From contig NZ_JACRWE010000001.1 of NCBI RefSeq assembly GCF_014323405.1, positions 310,001 to 374,000 of the forward strand: a stretch of 64,000 nucleotides of DNA, read 5' to 3'. Position 1 is the first letter of the stretch. Each line of letters starts with the position of its first letter. Positions 28,181 to 37,414 of this stretch are shown piece by piece. Made by a program: the position numbers and the translations under genes. The notes under the pieces were generated by a model. The model was given only the letters and a program-made list of their open reading frames with translations. It was not told the DNA's origin and did not search any database. This stretch comes from Romboutsia faecis (GTDB lineage Bacteria; Bacillota; Clostridia; Peptostreptococcales; Peptostreptococcaceae).

Positions 28181-28495
28181 TTACATCAAGTATAAAGTAT
28201 ATATAGGCGCTATTAACGTTATAGATAATAAAATTCTACTTAATAAAAATTTTTTCCTCTTAAAAATCATACTCATAATAGATAAAATTATAAATAAAAT
28301 ACCTAAAATTTTTCCAAATATATAATTACTTGGTACAGATGTATATTGTGTTATGCCTAGATTTAAAGTATATATTGACATAAAATAAATAAACATATTA
28401 TCCTTAGCAAACTTTCCATTTTTTAAGAATAATAATGCCACTACGGTTAAATTTACAATAATAGTTCCTACAAATATAAGGTATAATTCTCCCAC
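28181..28495 (-). CDS. Small integral membrane protein, 104 aa
   Basis: Four hydrophobic helices fill most of the chain (LYLIFVGTIIVNLTVVALLF; MFIYFMSIYTLN; GKILGILFIILSIMSMIF; LLSRILLSITLIAPIYTLYL). The start is GTG (28493-28495), with AAGGAG eight bases upstream. It sits 19 bp downstream of the AlaX gene, on the same strand, and likely in the same transcript. I do not recognise the family. Confidence 0.65.
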   Translation of the reverse strand: MGELYLIFVGTIIVNLTVVALLFLKNGKFAKDNMFIYFMSIYTLNLGITQYTSVPSNYIFGKILGILFIILSIMSMIFKRKKFLLSRILLSITLIAPIYTLYLM

Positions 28496-28514
28496 TTAAA
28501 TACTCCTTAAATAT

Positions 28515-29711
28515 TTATATCATATTTTCTATCTTTCTTACTGTTGATTCTAAAGCTAACTTTAAATTCCCATTATTTTTTCCTGAACCTTGAGCTAAGT
28601 GGATATTTCCCCCACCTCTTCCTTCTACTAAGTGAAGTACTTCATTTAATAAGTTTTTCATATTTATTTTATCTAGATTTTCTGAACTTGAAAAAATTAA
28701 ATTTACTCTTTCACCATTTTCTACAGCTATTAAAACTATTGTATTCTTATTGTCAGTAATTTTATTTACAATTTTACTTATGTATTTAACATCCTCATTT
28801 TTAAATAGCTTTTTTATTATTAAAATATCTCCACACTTTATAGCATTTTCAATCATTTCTCTTATTTCATAATTTGAAATTATATTCTCTAACCTTTTTT
28901 TTGATTTAATAGATTCTTCAATTTTATCTTCTAATTTTTCTATACATTTTAAAGAATCTTCTTCCTTACATTTAAAATGTCTACAAATTTTAGTTAAATA
29001 TACATCTCTTCTTAAAATATCATCTACAGCTCTTTTTCCTGCTAAAAATTCTATTCTTGTAGATTGCCTATTCTTTTCCCATCTTTTTATCTTTATTAAT
29101 CTAAGTTCACCTGTAGATTTTGGATGTACACCACAACAAGCATTAGTATCTAATTCACCAATTCTAACAACTCTTATATCTTCATCAGTATTTGGTAGGT
29201 CTCTTCTTAACCATATATCTTCTAATTCATCTCTATTTGGTGTCAATATTGTAAGAGGTATATTCTCTCTAATTATTTCATTTGCAAATATTTCCACTTC
29301 TCTTATTTGATCTTCTTCTAAATATCCTTGTATGTCTACTGTACTAAAATCTCTTCCCAAATGAAATCCTGTAGTATTTGCCTTAAATTTAGTATAAAAG
29401 CAACCTGATAAAACATGTTGAGCAAAGTGCTGATGCATTCCATCTTCTCTTCTATCCCAATCTATAGATCCTACTACACTTTTTTTCTCTATTTTATTAT
29501 CTAATACGTGATATATTTTTTTATTCTCTTCATATACTTCTAAGACTTTTTCACCATCTATTTCTCCTAAATCACAAAATTGACCTCCTCCACCTGGGAA
29601 GAATGCAGTTTTATCTAAAGCTACATGATACTTATCATTTACTTCTTTTACATTTACTATATTAGCAGTAAATGTTTTTATGTATTGATCTTTATAAAAT
29701 AACTTTTCCAT
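28515..29711 (-). CDS. Alanyl-tRNA editing protein (AlaX-L, DHHA1 domain)
   Basis: 398 residues. The editing-domain zinc motif HxxxH is in HQHFAQHVLSG, with the second pair in NACCGVHPKSTG. The N-terminal beta-barrel (KTAFFPGGGGQFCDLGEI) and the C-terminal DHHA1 domain (EGRGGGNIHLAQGSG) complete the AlaX-L architecture. AlaX deacylates Ser- or Gly-tRNA(Ala) in trans and so protects against mistranslation. The start ATG follows CTGGAGAT. A small membrane protein gene follows in the same direction. Confidence 0.93.
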   Translation of the reverse strand: MEKLFYKDQYIKTFTANIVNVKEVNDKYHVALDKTAFFPGGGGQFCDLGEIDGEKVLEVYEENKKIYHVLDNKIEKKSVVGSIDWDRREDGMHQHFAQHVLSGCFYTKFKANTTGFHLGRDFSTVDIQGYLEEDQIREVEIFANEIIRENIPLTILTPNRDELEDIWLRRDLPNTDEDIRVVRIGELDTNACCGVHPKSTGELRLIKIKRWEKNRQSTRIEFLAGKRAVDDILRRDVYLTKICRHFKCKEEDSLKCIEKLEDKIEESIKSKKRLENIISNYEIREMIENAIKCGDILIIKKLFKNEDVKYISKIVNKITDNKNTIVLIAVENGERVNLIFSSSENLDKINMKNLLNEVLHLVEGRGGGNIHLAQGSGKNNGNLKLALESTVRKIENMI

Positions 29712-29825
29712 ATACTTATCTCCAGTTTAAATTCTTGTAGTTAATTACTATTTTCTATAATAATATATATTATCTAATAAAAATATATTCATTGCAATAA
29801 AGTATGTTTCTATTAATTTAACGTA

Positions 29826-29878
29826 CATAAAAAAGCAGACCTCAAAGCTTTTAGAATTATGCCTCAAAGCACTGCTTT
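29826..29878 (-). terminator. Terminator of the 220-aa membrane protein gene
   Basis: A 7-bp outer stem AAAGCAG/CTGCTTT encloses two copies of CCTCAAAGC. The minus strand ends in six T. It is about 35 bp past the stop at 29913. Confidence 0.6.
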
Positions 29879-29912
29879 AAATTTTATATTAAGTAAATAC
29901 TCTGTGAGTTTA

Positions 29913-30575
29913 TTAATTTAATATTTTATCATTTATCAAATCTTTTACTTCCCTTGTATTTATATCTAAAATATACCATCCAATAGTAGCAGTATGACTC
30001 TCCTTATCATTTTTAACAATCTCATATAAATGGATTGTATATATATCGTCCTCTATAGTTACATCTATATGTTGAAATTTAGAGTTATTAGTTTTTCTTA
30101 TTATGTTTAATGCATAATCAAGATTATTATTATAGTCATAATAATTTATAAGTTTGCCTTGATTATCTCTAAATTCGATATATACTTCTTTATTTTCTTT
30201 ACTAACACAGTACCTAGATTCCCAGACTTCTTCATTACCGACTTTAGTATAACTTGTATTTACTCTATAATATTTTTTAGAATCAATAATAAATTCATCA
30301 CTATACTCTCTATTATAATCCATGTAATCACTATTATTTTTTAAGTTAGAATGCACAGTATAGTATGTTTTGCCATTTACAACATAATTATCTGATGTTA
30401 CTATTACATCATAGCCTTTATCTATTTTACTTATTATAGACCTTACTTCATCATTAGATGTTTCAGCGCTTTCACTAAAAAATATAAAGTATAAGGAAAT
30501 AAATATCAATATTAATAAGTCACCTAATATGTATTTATATCTATGTTTTGATTTTTCATTATATAGAGTATTCAT
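29913..30575 (-). CDS. Membrane-anchored hypothetical protein, 220 aa
   Basis: A single TM segment at about residues 17-33 (GDLLILIFISLYFIFF) follows a short basic cytoplasmic tail. About 180 residues of hydrophilic, beta-rich sequence lie outside the membrane, with many Tyr and Asn. No known motif is seen. It could be an envelope protein or lipoprotein-like sensor. The start ATG follows AGGAAGG. It is monocistronic, with its own terminator, and is followed by the PfkB kinase on the same strand upstream. Confidence 0.6.
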   Translation of the reverse strand: MNTLYNEKSKHRYKYILGDLLILIFISLYFIFFSESAETSNDEVRSIISKIDKGYDVIVTSDNYVVNGKTYYTVHSNLKNNSDYMDYNREYSDEFIIDSKKYYRVNTSYTKVGNEEVWESRYCVSKENKEVYIEFRDNQGKLINYYDYNNNLDYALNIIRKTNNSKFQHIDVTIEDDIYTIHLYEIVKNDKESHTATIGWYILDINTREVKDLINDKILN

Positions 30576-30690
30576 AACATATCCTTCCTATAATTTTAAT
30601 AAACTACTTGTAATTTTTATTATAATTATTTAAATAATATTCTAAAAATGTCTACTTCATTTATTTAAATTATAGCCAATAGTATTATAG

Positions 30691-31614
30691 TTATATTCCA
30701 ATTTTTAAATACTCATGTATATTATAATCTTCTATATTAAAATTTTTTTCTTCTAATCTACTCGTTTCAAGACTTACAACCTTAGAGGCTACTTTATTAG
30801 CAAAATAACAACAATCCCCCAAAGTATACCCCATTGAGTATCCTGCTATAATAGCTCCCATATGGCTGTCTCCAGCACCTACTGAGTTCACTATTTCTGT
30901 ATCAAATCCATCTATAAATCTATACTCACAGTTACTAGCACACATAACACCATCTTTACCTAATGTTATAAAAACAGTATTTTGAGTTATTTTATTTATA
31001 GCTCTTGCAGCTTCTACTATGCTTTTCTTATTAGTAAATTTTAAAGCTTCATCCTCATTAATATGCATAATAGGCTTTAATCTTAATATTTTATCTAAAA
31101 TATCTTTATCTATTTCATTGATTCTAGGTCCTGGACCAAAGAATATATTCTTATTTTCTAACTTACTTAACCATGTGGATATAACCCTTCCACTTTGACC
31201 TTCCATTTCATAGCCAGATATATAAATATTATTGTATTCATCTATGTCTATATCATCAAGCCATGATTCTTTATATTCCGTTTCTATACCTTTTACGGTA
31301 ATGAAACTTCTCTCACCTGTAGATTCAACTAAACATAGGCAATATCCATTGTCCCCAGATTCAACTTTAATATTTACTTCATATCCACTTTTTCGTACCT
31401 CTTTTTCTATAATATTTCCATATATCCCATTCCCTAATGGAAATATTAATGTATGATCTATATTAAAGTTTTTTAATACTGTAGCTACATTATAAGCACA
31501 TCCTCCTACAGTTAAAATCTGCTTTTTACATACAATATCGTCACCCGTCTTTGGCAACTGATCTACATTAACTATAACATCAACATAAATATTACCTATA
31601 ACTAAAGTTTTCAT
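30691..31614 (-). CDS. PfkB-family carbohydrate or nucleoside kinase
   Basis: 307 residues with the ribokinase fold. N-terminal signature: GNIYVDVIVNVDQLPKTGD and GGCAYNVATVL (PfkB signature 1). C-terminal signature 2: EIVNSVGAGDSHMGAIIAGY, with the GAGD anion hole and catalytic Asp. The substrate is not identifiable and may be a pentose, nucleoside or sugar phosphate. The start ATG follows TAGGGGGC. It stands alone, with an unrelated membrane protein gene on one side and a 296-bp gap on the other. Confidence 0.9.
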   Translation of the reverse strand: MKTLVIGNIYVDVIVNVDQLPKTGDDIVCKKQILTVGGCAYNVATVLKNFNIDHTLIFPLGNGIYGNIIEKEVRKSGYEVNIKVESGDNGYCLCLVESTGERSFITVKGIETEYKESWLDDIDIDEYNNIYISGYEMEGQSGRVISTWLSKLENKNIFFGPGPRINEIDKDILDKILRLKPIMHINEDEALKFTNKKSIVEAARAINKITQNTVFITLGKDGVMCASNCEYRFIDGFDTEIVNSVGAGDSHMGAIIAGYSMGYTLGDCCYFANKVASKVVSLETSRLEEKNFNIEDYNIHEYLKIGI

Positions 31615-31676
31615 TAATTGCCCCCTATTTATAAATCTTAAGTATCTTTTTATGCATTTACTATAATTTAATTAAG

Positions 31677-31718
31677 AAAAAGTATTATTGAGAGTTACAA
31701 TTTCCAATAATACTTTTT
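31677..31718 (-). terminator. Terminator of the sigma/DUF6241 operon
   Basis: A perfect 14-bp stem AAAAAGTATTATTG/CAATAATACTTTTT with a 14-base loop lies about 195 bp past the DUF6241 stop. The remaining gap DNA (31719-31910) is AT-rich with short repeats of TTAATTAA character and no gene. Confidence 0.55.
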
Positions 31719-31910
31719 TATTAAACTTCATTAAATTCAGTATAAAAATTTACATATTATATTAGCATTTTATATAATTTCGTTATTAATTAATTAATAT
31801 CCTTTTAAAAATTAATTTTTATATCAACATTAATTAACATTACTTTACAAATTAATTTCTATATAATAATTTAACTACTAAATCAATTATAAATTAAAAA
31901 TACATCAGTT

Positions 31911-32696
31911 CTATTGAGGTGTTTCTACTTTTTCATTTTCTTTACTCTTAAAATGTTCTTTTATTATTTTATCTATCATTAACTCATCTAATTCCTCTGC
32001 TATTCCTATACTTCCATCTAGTCTATCCCATACATAATTATGTAGCTCTACCCCATTTGAAAAATCGCCTTCAGACCATTTTTTCAGAGCATTTCTTAAA
32101 TAAAGTCTATGATATTCATCATCAATTAATTCTACACCTTTTAAAGCAATTTCAATAGTCTTCGGGGTAACCTCTGTACTCCCCCACTTATGCTGTGCTT
32201 TAATAATGGTATTTGCTAAAGAATGTATTAAATCTAAAGCTTCTTTTTGATTATTTGGAGCTTTTACAAATTCTTCTTTTATAAGACCAGTGTCTTCTAC
32301 TATTTTTAGATTACCGGATTCATTTACATCTACCTTTGGTATAACTTTATCAAGACTCAGCAGGCTTACTATAAAGTCTATATTAAGAGATTCATTTATA
32401 TTTGTGAAAAACTTGTACAAAGTAGGTACTTTATAAGTTAATGCTGGATTGTATACTGACGCCATACTCCCCACTAAAAGAAATAATATTATAATATTCA
32501 CTATCAATACCTTATCAAATTCATTTCTTTCTTTTACAACTTTTTTCATAGTTTTTTTTGAGATTTTATCCAAGTCAGGAATTTGTATATTATCTACCTT
32601 ATTCAAATTCATATCAAAATATCTAATATCTTCCTCTATTTCAGTTTTAGTTCTTTTATCAATATCAATACTGTTAAAGTCTATTTTTTTTAGCAT
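31911..32696 (-). CDS. DUF6241 membrane protein, candidate anti-sigma factor
   Basis: 261 residues. An N-terminal cytoplasmic part of about 60 residues is followed by one TM (LIVNIIILFLLVGSMASVY, about 64-83) and an extracytoplasmic domain. The C-terminal region LYLRNALKKWSEGDFSNGVELHNYVWDRL matches the DUF6241 type known from Bacilli, as far as I recognise it. It starts inside the end of the sigma factor gene (7-bp overlap), so it is translationally coupled and is the expected partner anti-sigma factor. No known anti-sigma motif (such as ZAS) is visible. Confidence 0.7.
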   Translation of the reverse strand: MLKKIDFNSIDIDKRTKTEIEEDIRYFDMNLNKVDNIQIPDLDKISKKTMKKVVKERNEFDKVLIVNIIILFLLVGSMASVYNPALTYKVPTLYKFFTNINESLNIDFIVSLLSLDKVIPKVDVNESGNLKIVEDTGLIKEEFVKAPNNQKEALDLIHSLANTIIKAQHKWGSTEVTPKTIEIALKGVELIDDEYHRLYLRNALKKWSEGDFSNGVELHNYVWDRLDGSIGIAEELDELMIDKIIKEHFKSKENEKVETPQ

Positions 32697-33181
32697 ACGT
32701 ATTCCTCCTTTAACAGCTCCTTCATTTCCTTTAAACCTCTTCTAGTATAAGTATCCACTGTACTTTGATTTAAATCTAAAATTTCACCTATTTCTTCAAC
32801 TTTAAATTTGCAATAATATCTTAAAATTATAACACTTTTTATCTTAGTTTCTAAAATATCTATACACTTATATAAATCTATATTACTTTCTATTATTTCT
32901 AGCTCTTGTTCTACCATTCCAATCGACTCTAGAAAGTAATCAATCTCATTAATTAGAATTCTAGTTATCCAAATCTTAAATTTATCAGGTCGCTTCAACT
33001 TATGTATATTTTTGAAGCTATTATAAATAGTTTCTTCAAATATTCTATTAGCATCTTCTTCATATTTAGTATGAAGGAATGCAATTTTGTACAAATAAGG
33101 CGTATACTCTCTTATTAAAGAATAATACGCTCTTCTACTTCCTTTTATAGCTTTCTTCACAACATCTATATTATTTTGCAT
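32690..33181 (-). CDS. ECF-type sigma factor
   Basis: 163 residues. Region 2 (YTPYLYKIAFLHTKYEEDANRIFEETI) and region 4 (LETKIKSVIILRYYCKFKVEEIGEILDLNQSTVDTYTRRGLKEMK) are arranged as in ECF sigma factors. It is followed by an overlapping membrane protein gene, the standard sigma/anti-sigma layout. It is likely released in response to an envelope signal. The start ATG follows AAAGGGAA. The target promoters are unknown. Confidence 0.88.
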   Translation of the reverse strand: MQNNIDVVKKAIKGSRRAYYSLIREYTPYLYKIAFLHTKYEEDANRIFEETIYNSFKNIHKLKRPDKFKIWITRILINEIDYFLESIGMVEQELEIIESNIDLYKCIDILETKIKSVIILRYYCKFKVEEIGEILDLNQSTVDTYTRRGLKEMKELLKEEYVC

Positions 33182-33217
33182 AAATTCCCTTTCTATATCT
33201 ATCTAAAAACTTTCAAA

Positions 33218-33257
33218 AATAATGGGTGAATTAGAATATTCCAATTCACCCATTATT
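33218..33257 (-). terminator. Terminator of the RelA/SpoT-domain gene
   Basis: A perfect 15-bp stem AATAATGGGTGAATT/AATTCACCCATTATT (33218-33232 and 33243-33257) has a 10-base loop, directly behind the stop at 33258. Confidence 0.85.
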
Positions 33258-34121
33258 TTACTCTTTTTTAAGTATTTCATCAATATCTCTTATTAAACTT
33301 TCTTTTTCTACATTAGTTATACCATTATTATTTACTAGCTTATCTTTTAGTTCTATTATTTTCTTGTCTTTTTCTCTTATCTTATCCTCAAACTCTACCT
33401 CAACTTCTTTAAAACTCTTACTAAGTACATTAATTAAAGAAGCCATCTCATCTGAACTTCCTGCTATTCTATTTAAAAGCATTAAGTTTTGACCTAAAAT
33501 TTCTGGAATATTATCATGAGAGTATCTTAGTTGATGGTCAATTTCACCATAACCTTCTTCAAATATAGTTCTTACTTGAACCTCTGCAATAAGCTTTTTA
33601 TTTGTTGGATAAGACTCTACTAAATAATGAACTGATCTATAGCCTGATAATCTAGAGCATACCTCAATATCTTTAGCTTCAAACTCTTTAGTATTGTCTC
33701 CCTCTCTTATATTAGCTACAATCTCCATAACATCCCACATACTAGTTATAAATTCATGTATTTCTTCCCAGTCCTCTTTAAATATATGAATGACCCTTAT
33801 ACCTAATAAGTCTGTTATTTCATTTTTATAATTATCAACTGTAAATTTAAAATCTTCTCCATATTTTTTTCTTCTTTCAGGAGTCTTTCTAATTACTTTT
33901 TCTATTAAATGTCTTGCATCTTTAACACGAGTCTTAACAGAATGCACCTTTGGTTGCGCTCTTAATATGTTTGCTATTAACTCTGCTTGAGTCTCATAAC
34001 TTTGTCTATATTTATTAAAGTCATTGTATATAGCTTCTAAATCATGCCAATCTATATTTAACTCCTCTAATTTATTCTCATTTATCTTATATATAGCTAA
34101 AAATTGTTTTTTATTAAGCAT
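33258..34121 (-). CDS. RelA/SpoT-domain alarmone synthetase-like protein
   Basis: 287 residues with a RelA/SpoT synthetase domain: VKDARHLIEKVIRK, YKNEITDLLGIRVIHIF, SGYRSVHYLVE, and EVQVRTIFEEGYGEIDHQLRY. There is no HD hydrolase, TGS or ACT domain, so it is a small alarmone synthetase-like form. The C-terminal 60 residues are a charged helix (EVEFEDKIREKDKKIIELK). Probable role: pppGpp/ppGpp or related nucleotide synthesis. The start ATG follows AGGAGG. It lies 18 bp downstream of the DbpA-like helicase gene, suggesting one transcript. Confidence 0.85.
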   Translation of the reverse strand: MLNKKQFLAIYKINENKLEELNIDWHDLEAIYNDFNKYRQSYETQAELIANILRAQPKVHSVKTRVKDARHLIEKVIRKTPERRKKYGEDFKFTVDNYKNEITDLLGIRVIHIFKEDWEEIHEFITSMWDVMEIVANIREGDNTKEFEAKDIEVCSRLSGYRSVHYLVESYPTNKKLIAEVQVRTIFEEGYGEIDHQLRYSHDNIPEILGQNLMLLNRIAGSSDEMASLINVLSKSFKEVEVEFEDKIREKDKKIIELKDKLVNNNGITNVEKESLIRDIDEILKKE

Positions 34122-34139
34122 CTATTTCCTCCTATATAC

Positions 34140-35597
34140 TTAACTCTTATTGTCTCTTCTAACTTTAACTAATTTTTTCTTTATAGTTATTTCTCTGTAT
34201 TTTTTTAAGAATGTATTGCCTTTATTATTTAATAAATCTACATAAGAGCACAAATCTTTTACTTCTACTACTCCTATGTCTTCATTATTAATTCCATCTA
34301 GATTACTGATAGTACCTACAATATCTATAACTCTTATTTTCTTTTTCTTCCCTGCATTTAAGTAAATTCTAGTTACATCCGAATTTATTTCTTTTTCTAC
34401 TTTCTTATCTTTTCTTATCTTTAATAAATTTTTTTTATTTTCTTTAAGCTTTATTTTACCATATTCAATCTTATATTCATCTATTTTTTCTATTTCATTT
34501 AGCTTAAATCCTGTATAAGATTCTATCTCTTCAAGATATTTTACTTCTTTTTGACTTACTAAAGTTATTGCTTTTCCAAATTTATTTTGCCTTCCTGTTC
34601 TACCAATCCTATGGACATAGTTTTCTTTATCTCTTGGCACCTCATAATTTATCACTAATGAAATATCATCTACATGAATTCCTCTTGAAGCTACATCTGT
34701 ACTTACTAAAATATTAAACTTATTTTCTTTAAAATCTTTTATAATAAATAATCTTTTATCTTGTGACATATCACCATGAAGTTGTTGAACTAAAAATTTA
34801 TCTTTTTTCATTTTGTTATATAAATCTATTACATTATCCTTTGTATTAGCAAAAATAAGTAATGAATTGGGACACTCACTATAAATTATTTTCTTTAAAA
34901 TTTCATATCTATTTTCTGTTTCTACTTTTATATACTTTTCTATAATTTGTTTCTTTGATATTTCTTTTTCAGTATCTTTTATTTCTATAGTGACTGGGTT
35001 TCTCATATATTCATTACATATACTACTTATATTTTCATCAATAGTTGCTGAAAAAAGACCTTTTATACTCTCATTAGGAAGTCTGCTTAATATGGTTTCC
35101 ATATCCTCTATAAATCCTTTATTTAACATCTTGTCAGCTTCATCTATAATAAAGAACTTTATCTTATCTAATTTAATAGTACCTCTACCTATATGATCGA
35201 TTATTCTACCTGGAGTAGCTACTACTATATGTACCCTTTGCTTTAACTCTGTAATCTGCTCTTTTATAGGTTGTTTTCCAAATATTGCACTGCATCTAAT
35301 TTTCTTAAGCCTACCTATTAATGATATTTCTTCTTTTATTTGAAGTGCTAACTCTCTAGTAGGAGCCACTATTAAAGCTTGTACACTATTATCATTTATA
35401 TCTATACTTTCACAAATTGGAATCCCAAAACTAGCTGTCTTACCACTTCCTGTTTTAGATTTGACTATTACATTTTCTTTTTTTAATAAACTTGGTATAA
35501 CCTCACTTTGAACTCTCGAAGGTTTCTTATAGTTTAGGTTATTAAGTGATTTTAATATATCTTTATTTAAATTAAAGTCTTTAAAATTATTGTTCAT
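34140..35597 (-). CDS. DEAD-box RNA helicase, DbpA/YxiN-like
   Basis: 485 residues. Motif Q region FNLNKDILKSL; I SKTGSGKTAS; Ia PTRELALQ; Ib TPGRIID; II DEAD; III SAT; IV to VI in HGDMSQ, STDVASRGIHVDD and HRIGRTGR. The final about 75 residues (TRIYLNAGKKKKIRVIDIVGTISN...) match the DbpA RNA-binding domain. YxiN/DbpA relatives act on the 23S rRNA hairpin 92 during 50S assembly. The start ATG follows AAGGTGG. It is the first gene of a two-gene unit with the RelA/SpoT-domain gene. Confidence 0.9.
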   Translation of the reverse strand: MNNNFKDFNLNKDILKSLNNLNYKKPSRVQSEVIPSLLKKENVIVKSKTGSGKTASFGIPICESIDINDNSVQALIVAPTRELALQIKEEISLIGRLKKIRCSAIFGKQPIKEQITELKQRVHIVVATPGRIIDHIGRGTIKLDKIKFFIIDEADKMLNKGFIEDMETILSRLPNESIKGLFSATIDENISSICNEYMRNPVTIEIKDTEKEISKKQIIEKYIKVETENRYEILKKIIYSECPNSLLIFANTKDNVIDLYNKMKKDKFLVQQLHGDMSQDKRLFIIKDFKENKFNILVSTDVASRGIHVDDISLVINYEVPRDKENYVHRIGRTGRQNKFGKAITLVSQKEVKYLEEIESYTGFKLNEIEKIDEYKIEYGKIKLKENKKNLLKIRKDKKVEKEINSDVTRIYLNAGKKKKIRVIDIVGTISNLDGINNEDIGVVEVKDLCSYVDLLNNKGNTFLKKYREITIKKKLVKVRRDNKS

Positions 35598-35898
35598 TTT
35601 ATACCACCTTATTTTTCTATACGTAATTACATATTATATCATAAACTTATATCATTATTTTTATCTAATATATAAATAACATTACTATAGATAATATTAT
35701 CGTTAATAATAAAGCTATTATTATTTAAGCAGAACTGCCTTTATTTCTATATTTTTTATACAAAATCCTAACAACCCTCAAATATTTCAATGAGTAAAAC
35801 TTGCATGCGTCTGCATTTCATAAACATTTTATCTTATAATATTATGCCTTACATCTTTATCTCTATAGGATAAATTGCTAGTTTACTTTTTATAATGT

Positions 35899-35945
35899 GC
35901 ATAAAAAAAGATAATTTCTAAAATAGAAATTATCTTTTTTTATGC
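35899..35945 (-). terminator. 22-bp perfect hairpin terminator behind a DUF1858 remnant
   Basis: A perfect 22-bp stem (35899-35920 and 35924-35945) with a three-base loop overlaps the stop of the DUF1858-like remnant. It is the last feature attributable to the old gene. Upstream, 35600-35898 holds nothing recognisable beyond AT-rich DNA. Confidence 0.85.
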
Positions 35946-36034
35946 TACTTGCTATTTAATTTATTTAAAACTTCTTCTAATTTAAGATCATGTATAAAAC
36001 AAGCTTGCTCTAAAGTTTCCATAGTTGCTGATGG
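35945..36034 (-). pseudogene. 3' remnant of a DUF1858-type gene at the mobile-element border
   Basis: Minus-strand translation gives PSATMETLEQACFIHDLKLEEVLNKLNSK and a stop at 35945-35947. This corresponds to the end of a DUF1858 domain, which intact relatives enter through a CxGC-P motif. The CCA for that Pro is at 36032-36034. Upstream, the sequence becomes unrelated and a stop occurs at 36050-36052. The gene is therefore cut at about 36035, the apparent left border of the inserted element. The 5' part is expected at the far end, outside the window. Confidence 0.65.
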
Positions 36035-36105
36035 AGATTTGATATAATCCTAAATACAAATATCCCTTGAAATACCGACTTATATAAGTTTATTTATCTC
36101 ATTTA

Positions 36106-36175
36106 TGACGACCAAATGTCTAACTTCATTGTCGTCAAATTATTATTTTGGTTATCAATGCCGACAAAATAATAA
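36106..36175 (+). repeat. Two dyads upstream of the replication-type HTH gene
   Basis: TGACGAC (36106-36112) pairs with GTCGTCA (36131-36137), and TTATTATTTT (36140-36149) pairs with AAAATAATAA (36166-36175). They lie directly before the HTH gene and may be operator or origin sites. No iteron series is obvious. Confidence 0.5.
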
Positions 36176-36189
36176 AGGAGATAATAAAA

Positions 36190-37260
36190 ATGAAAAATAA
36201 TAATGGTAAATTTAGAAAGAAAAAAATATACTTCACTCAAGTTAGTAATTATGCACTTAGGGACAAATATCTATCTTTTAGTGCCAAAGGACTTTACTCT
36301 TTAATACAAAGTTACATAACTATACCTGATTTTGATTTATACAAAAGTTTCTTAATGGAGATTTCAGAAGAAGGTAGAACTGCATTTGATAGAACATGGA
36401 AAGAATTACAAGAATTAGGATACTTAAAAGTATACAAAATGAAAGATGAAGAGACAGGTACTTTCTACTACGAATATGAATTATTAGATGAATCAGAATT
36501 AAATGACGATGATAGGTTTAATAAGGCTAAAGAAATAAAGAAAAATGTTTATAAAACTGTAAACAATGGTTTTAAAAAGAAGGGTACTATAGTTTCTGTA
36601 AATGGAAATAGTCCAGATACACAGACTGTGAATGTAGATAAAAACGTTGAAAAAACACCAATTACACAGACTATGCACATGGATAAATCCATAGATACAG
36701 ACTGTAACTCTGGAGACTGTGACTCTATAATAATACTTAATAATAATACTTATTCAGTAGTTGTAGAAAAACATCATAAACAAGAAGAGTCAATAGATAA
36801 AAACATTAATGTAACAATAGTAGAAACTAAGTGCAAACTTAAAAGAAAGTTAACTGATACGCAAAAAGAATTTGTGTCTACTTGTAATACAGATAAACTA
36901 TTAAAATCTATAGAAATTGCTAATGAAATTAATCCAGAATATTATACTTTTGGATATATAAAAGAGATATATAGCAACGATAAAAACTTTATAGAAAAGA
37001 AAAAAGCCCCTGTTATTGCGAGTAACAAGGACTTTAATAAATCAAATATACAAAATTCTAATAATATTATAGACAATTTTGAGCCAAAGTACAACCATAG
37101 TTCTAATAATAATTTTAAATCATCTAACAAAAATAATTTAAGCTATAATCCAAATAAAACTAGATACCATAATATAGGTCATAGCTTTAGTAAGTATACA
37201 CCCGATGAACTTGAGACAATATTATTAGAAAGTCAAAAAAATAAGTTTTCTAGCAGATAA
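36190..37260 (+). CDS. Replication-initiator-type helix-turn-helix protein
   Basis: 356 residues. The N-terminal winged helix (KIYFTQVSNYALRDKYLSFSAKGLYSLIQSYITIPDF...MEISEEGRTAFDRTWKELQELGYLKVY) is typical of DnaD-like/RepA-N type initiators of plasmids, ICEs and phages. The rest is low-complexity Asn/Lys/Asp linker with a short region (TDTQKEFVSTCNTDKLLKSIEIAN) resembling a DnaD-like tail. The start ATG 36190 is chosen because AAAGGAGAT is well placed; a 14-codon upstream extension has no site. Two dyads lie before it. It is the first gene of the element. Confidence 0.7.
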   Translation: MKNNNGKFRKKKIYFTQVSNYALRDKYLSFSAKGLYSLIQSYITIPDFDLYKSFLMEISEEGRTAFDRTWKELQELGYLKVYKMKDEETGTFYYEYELLDESELNDDDRFNKAKEIKKNVYKTVNNGFKKKGTIVSVNGNSPDTQTVNVDKNVEKTPITQTMHMDKSIDTDCNSGDCDSIIILNNNTYSVVVEKHHKQEESIDKNINVTIVETKCKLKRKLTDTQKEFVSTCNTDKLLKSIEIANEINPEYYTFGYIKEIYSNDKNFIEKKKAPVIASNKDFNKSNIQNSNNIIDNFEPKYNHSSNNNFKSSNKNNLSYNPNKTRYHNIGHSFSKYTPDELETILLESQKNKFSSR

Positions 37261-37414
37261 ACAAAATGATGAATATTTTATAATAATATATCTAATAATA
37301 AAATCAACAACTCTAATCATAAGCCTTAGATAATTCAACATCTTTTATTGATTTTTATAATTTAAATTAGCTAATAAAATGTATTAATTAAAACTATTAT
37401 TGGAGGTAATTTTT

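Noticed and set aside
32449..32745. Plus-strand 98-codon frame
   Set aside because: It lies antisense to the sigma/DUF6241 genes, has no ribosome binding site, and its composition mirrors the opposite strand. Similar antisense frames elsewhere were left out for the same reason.
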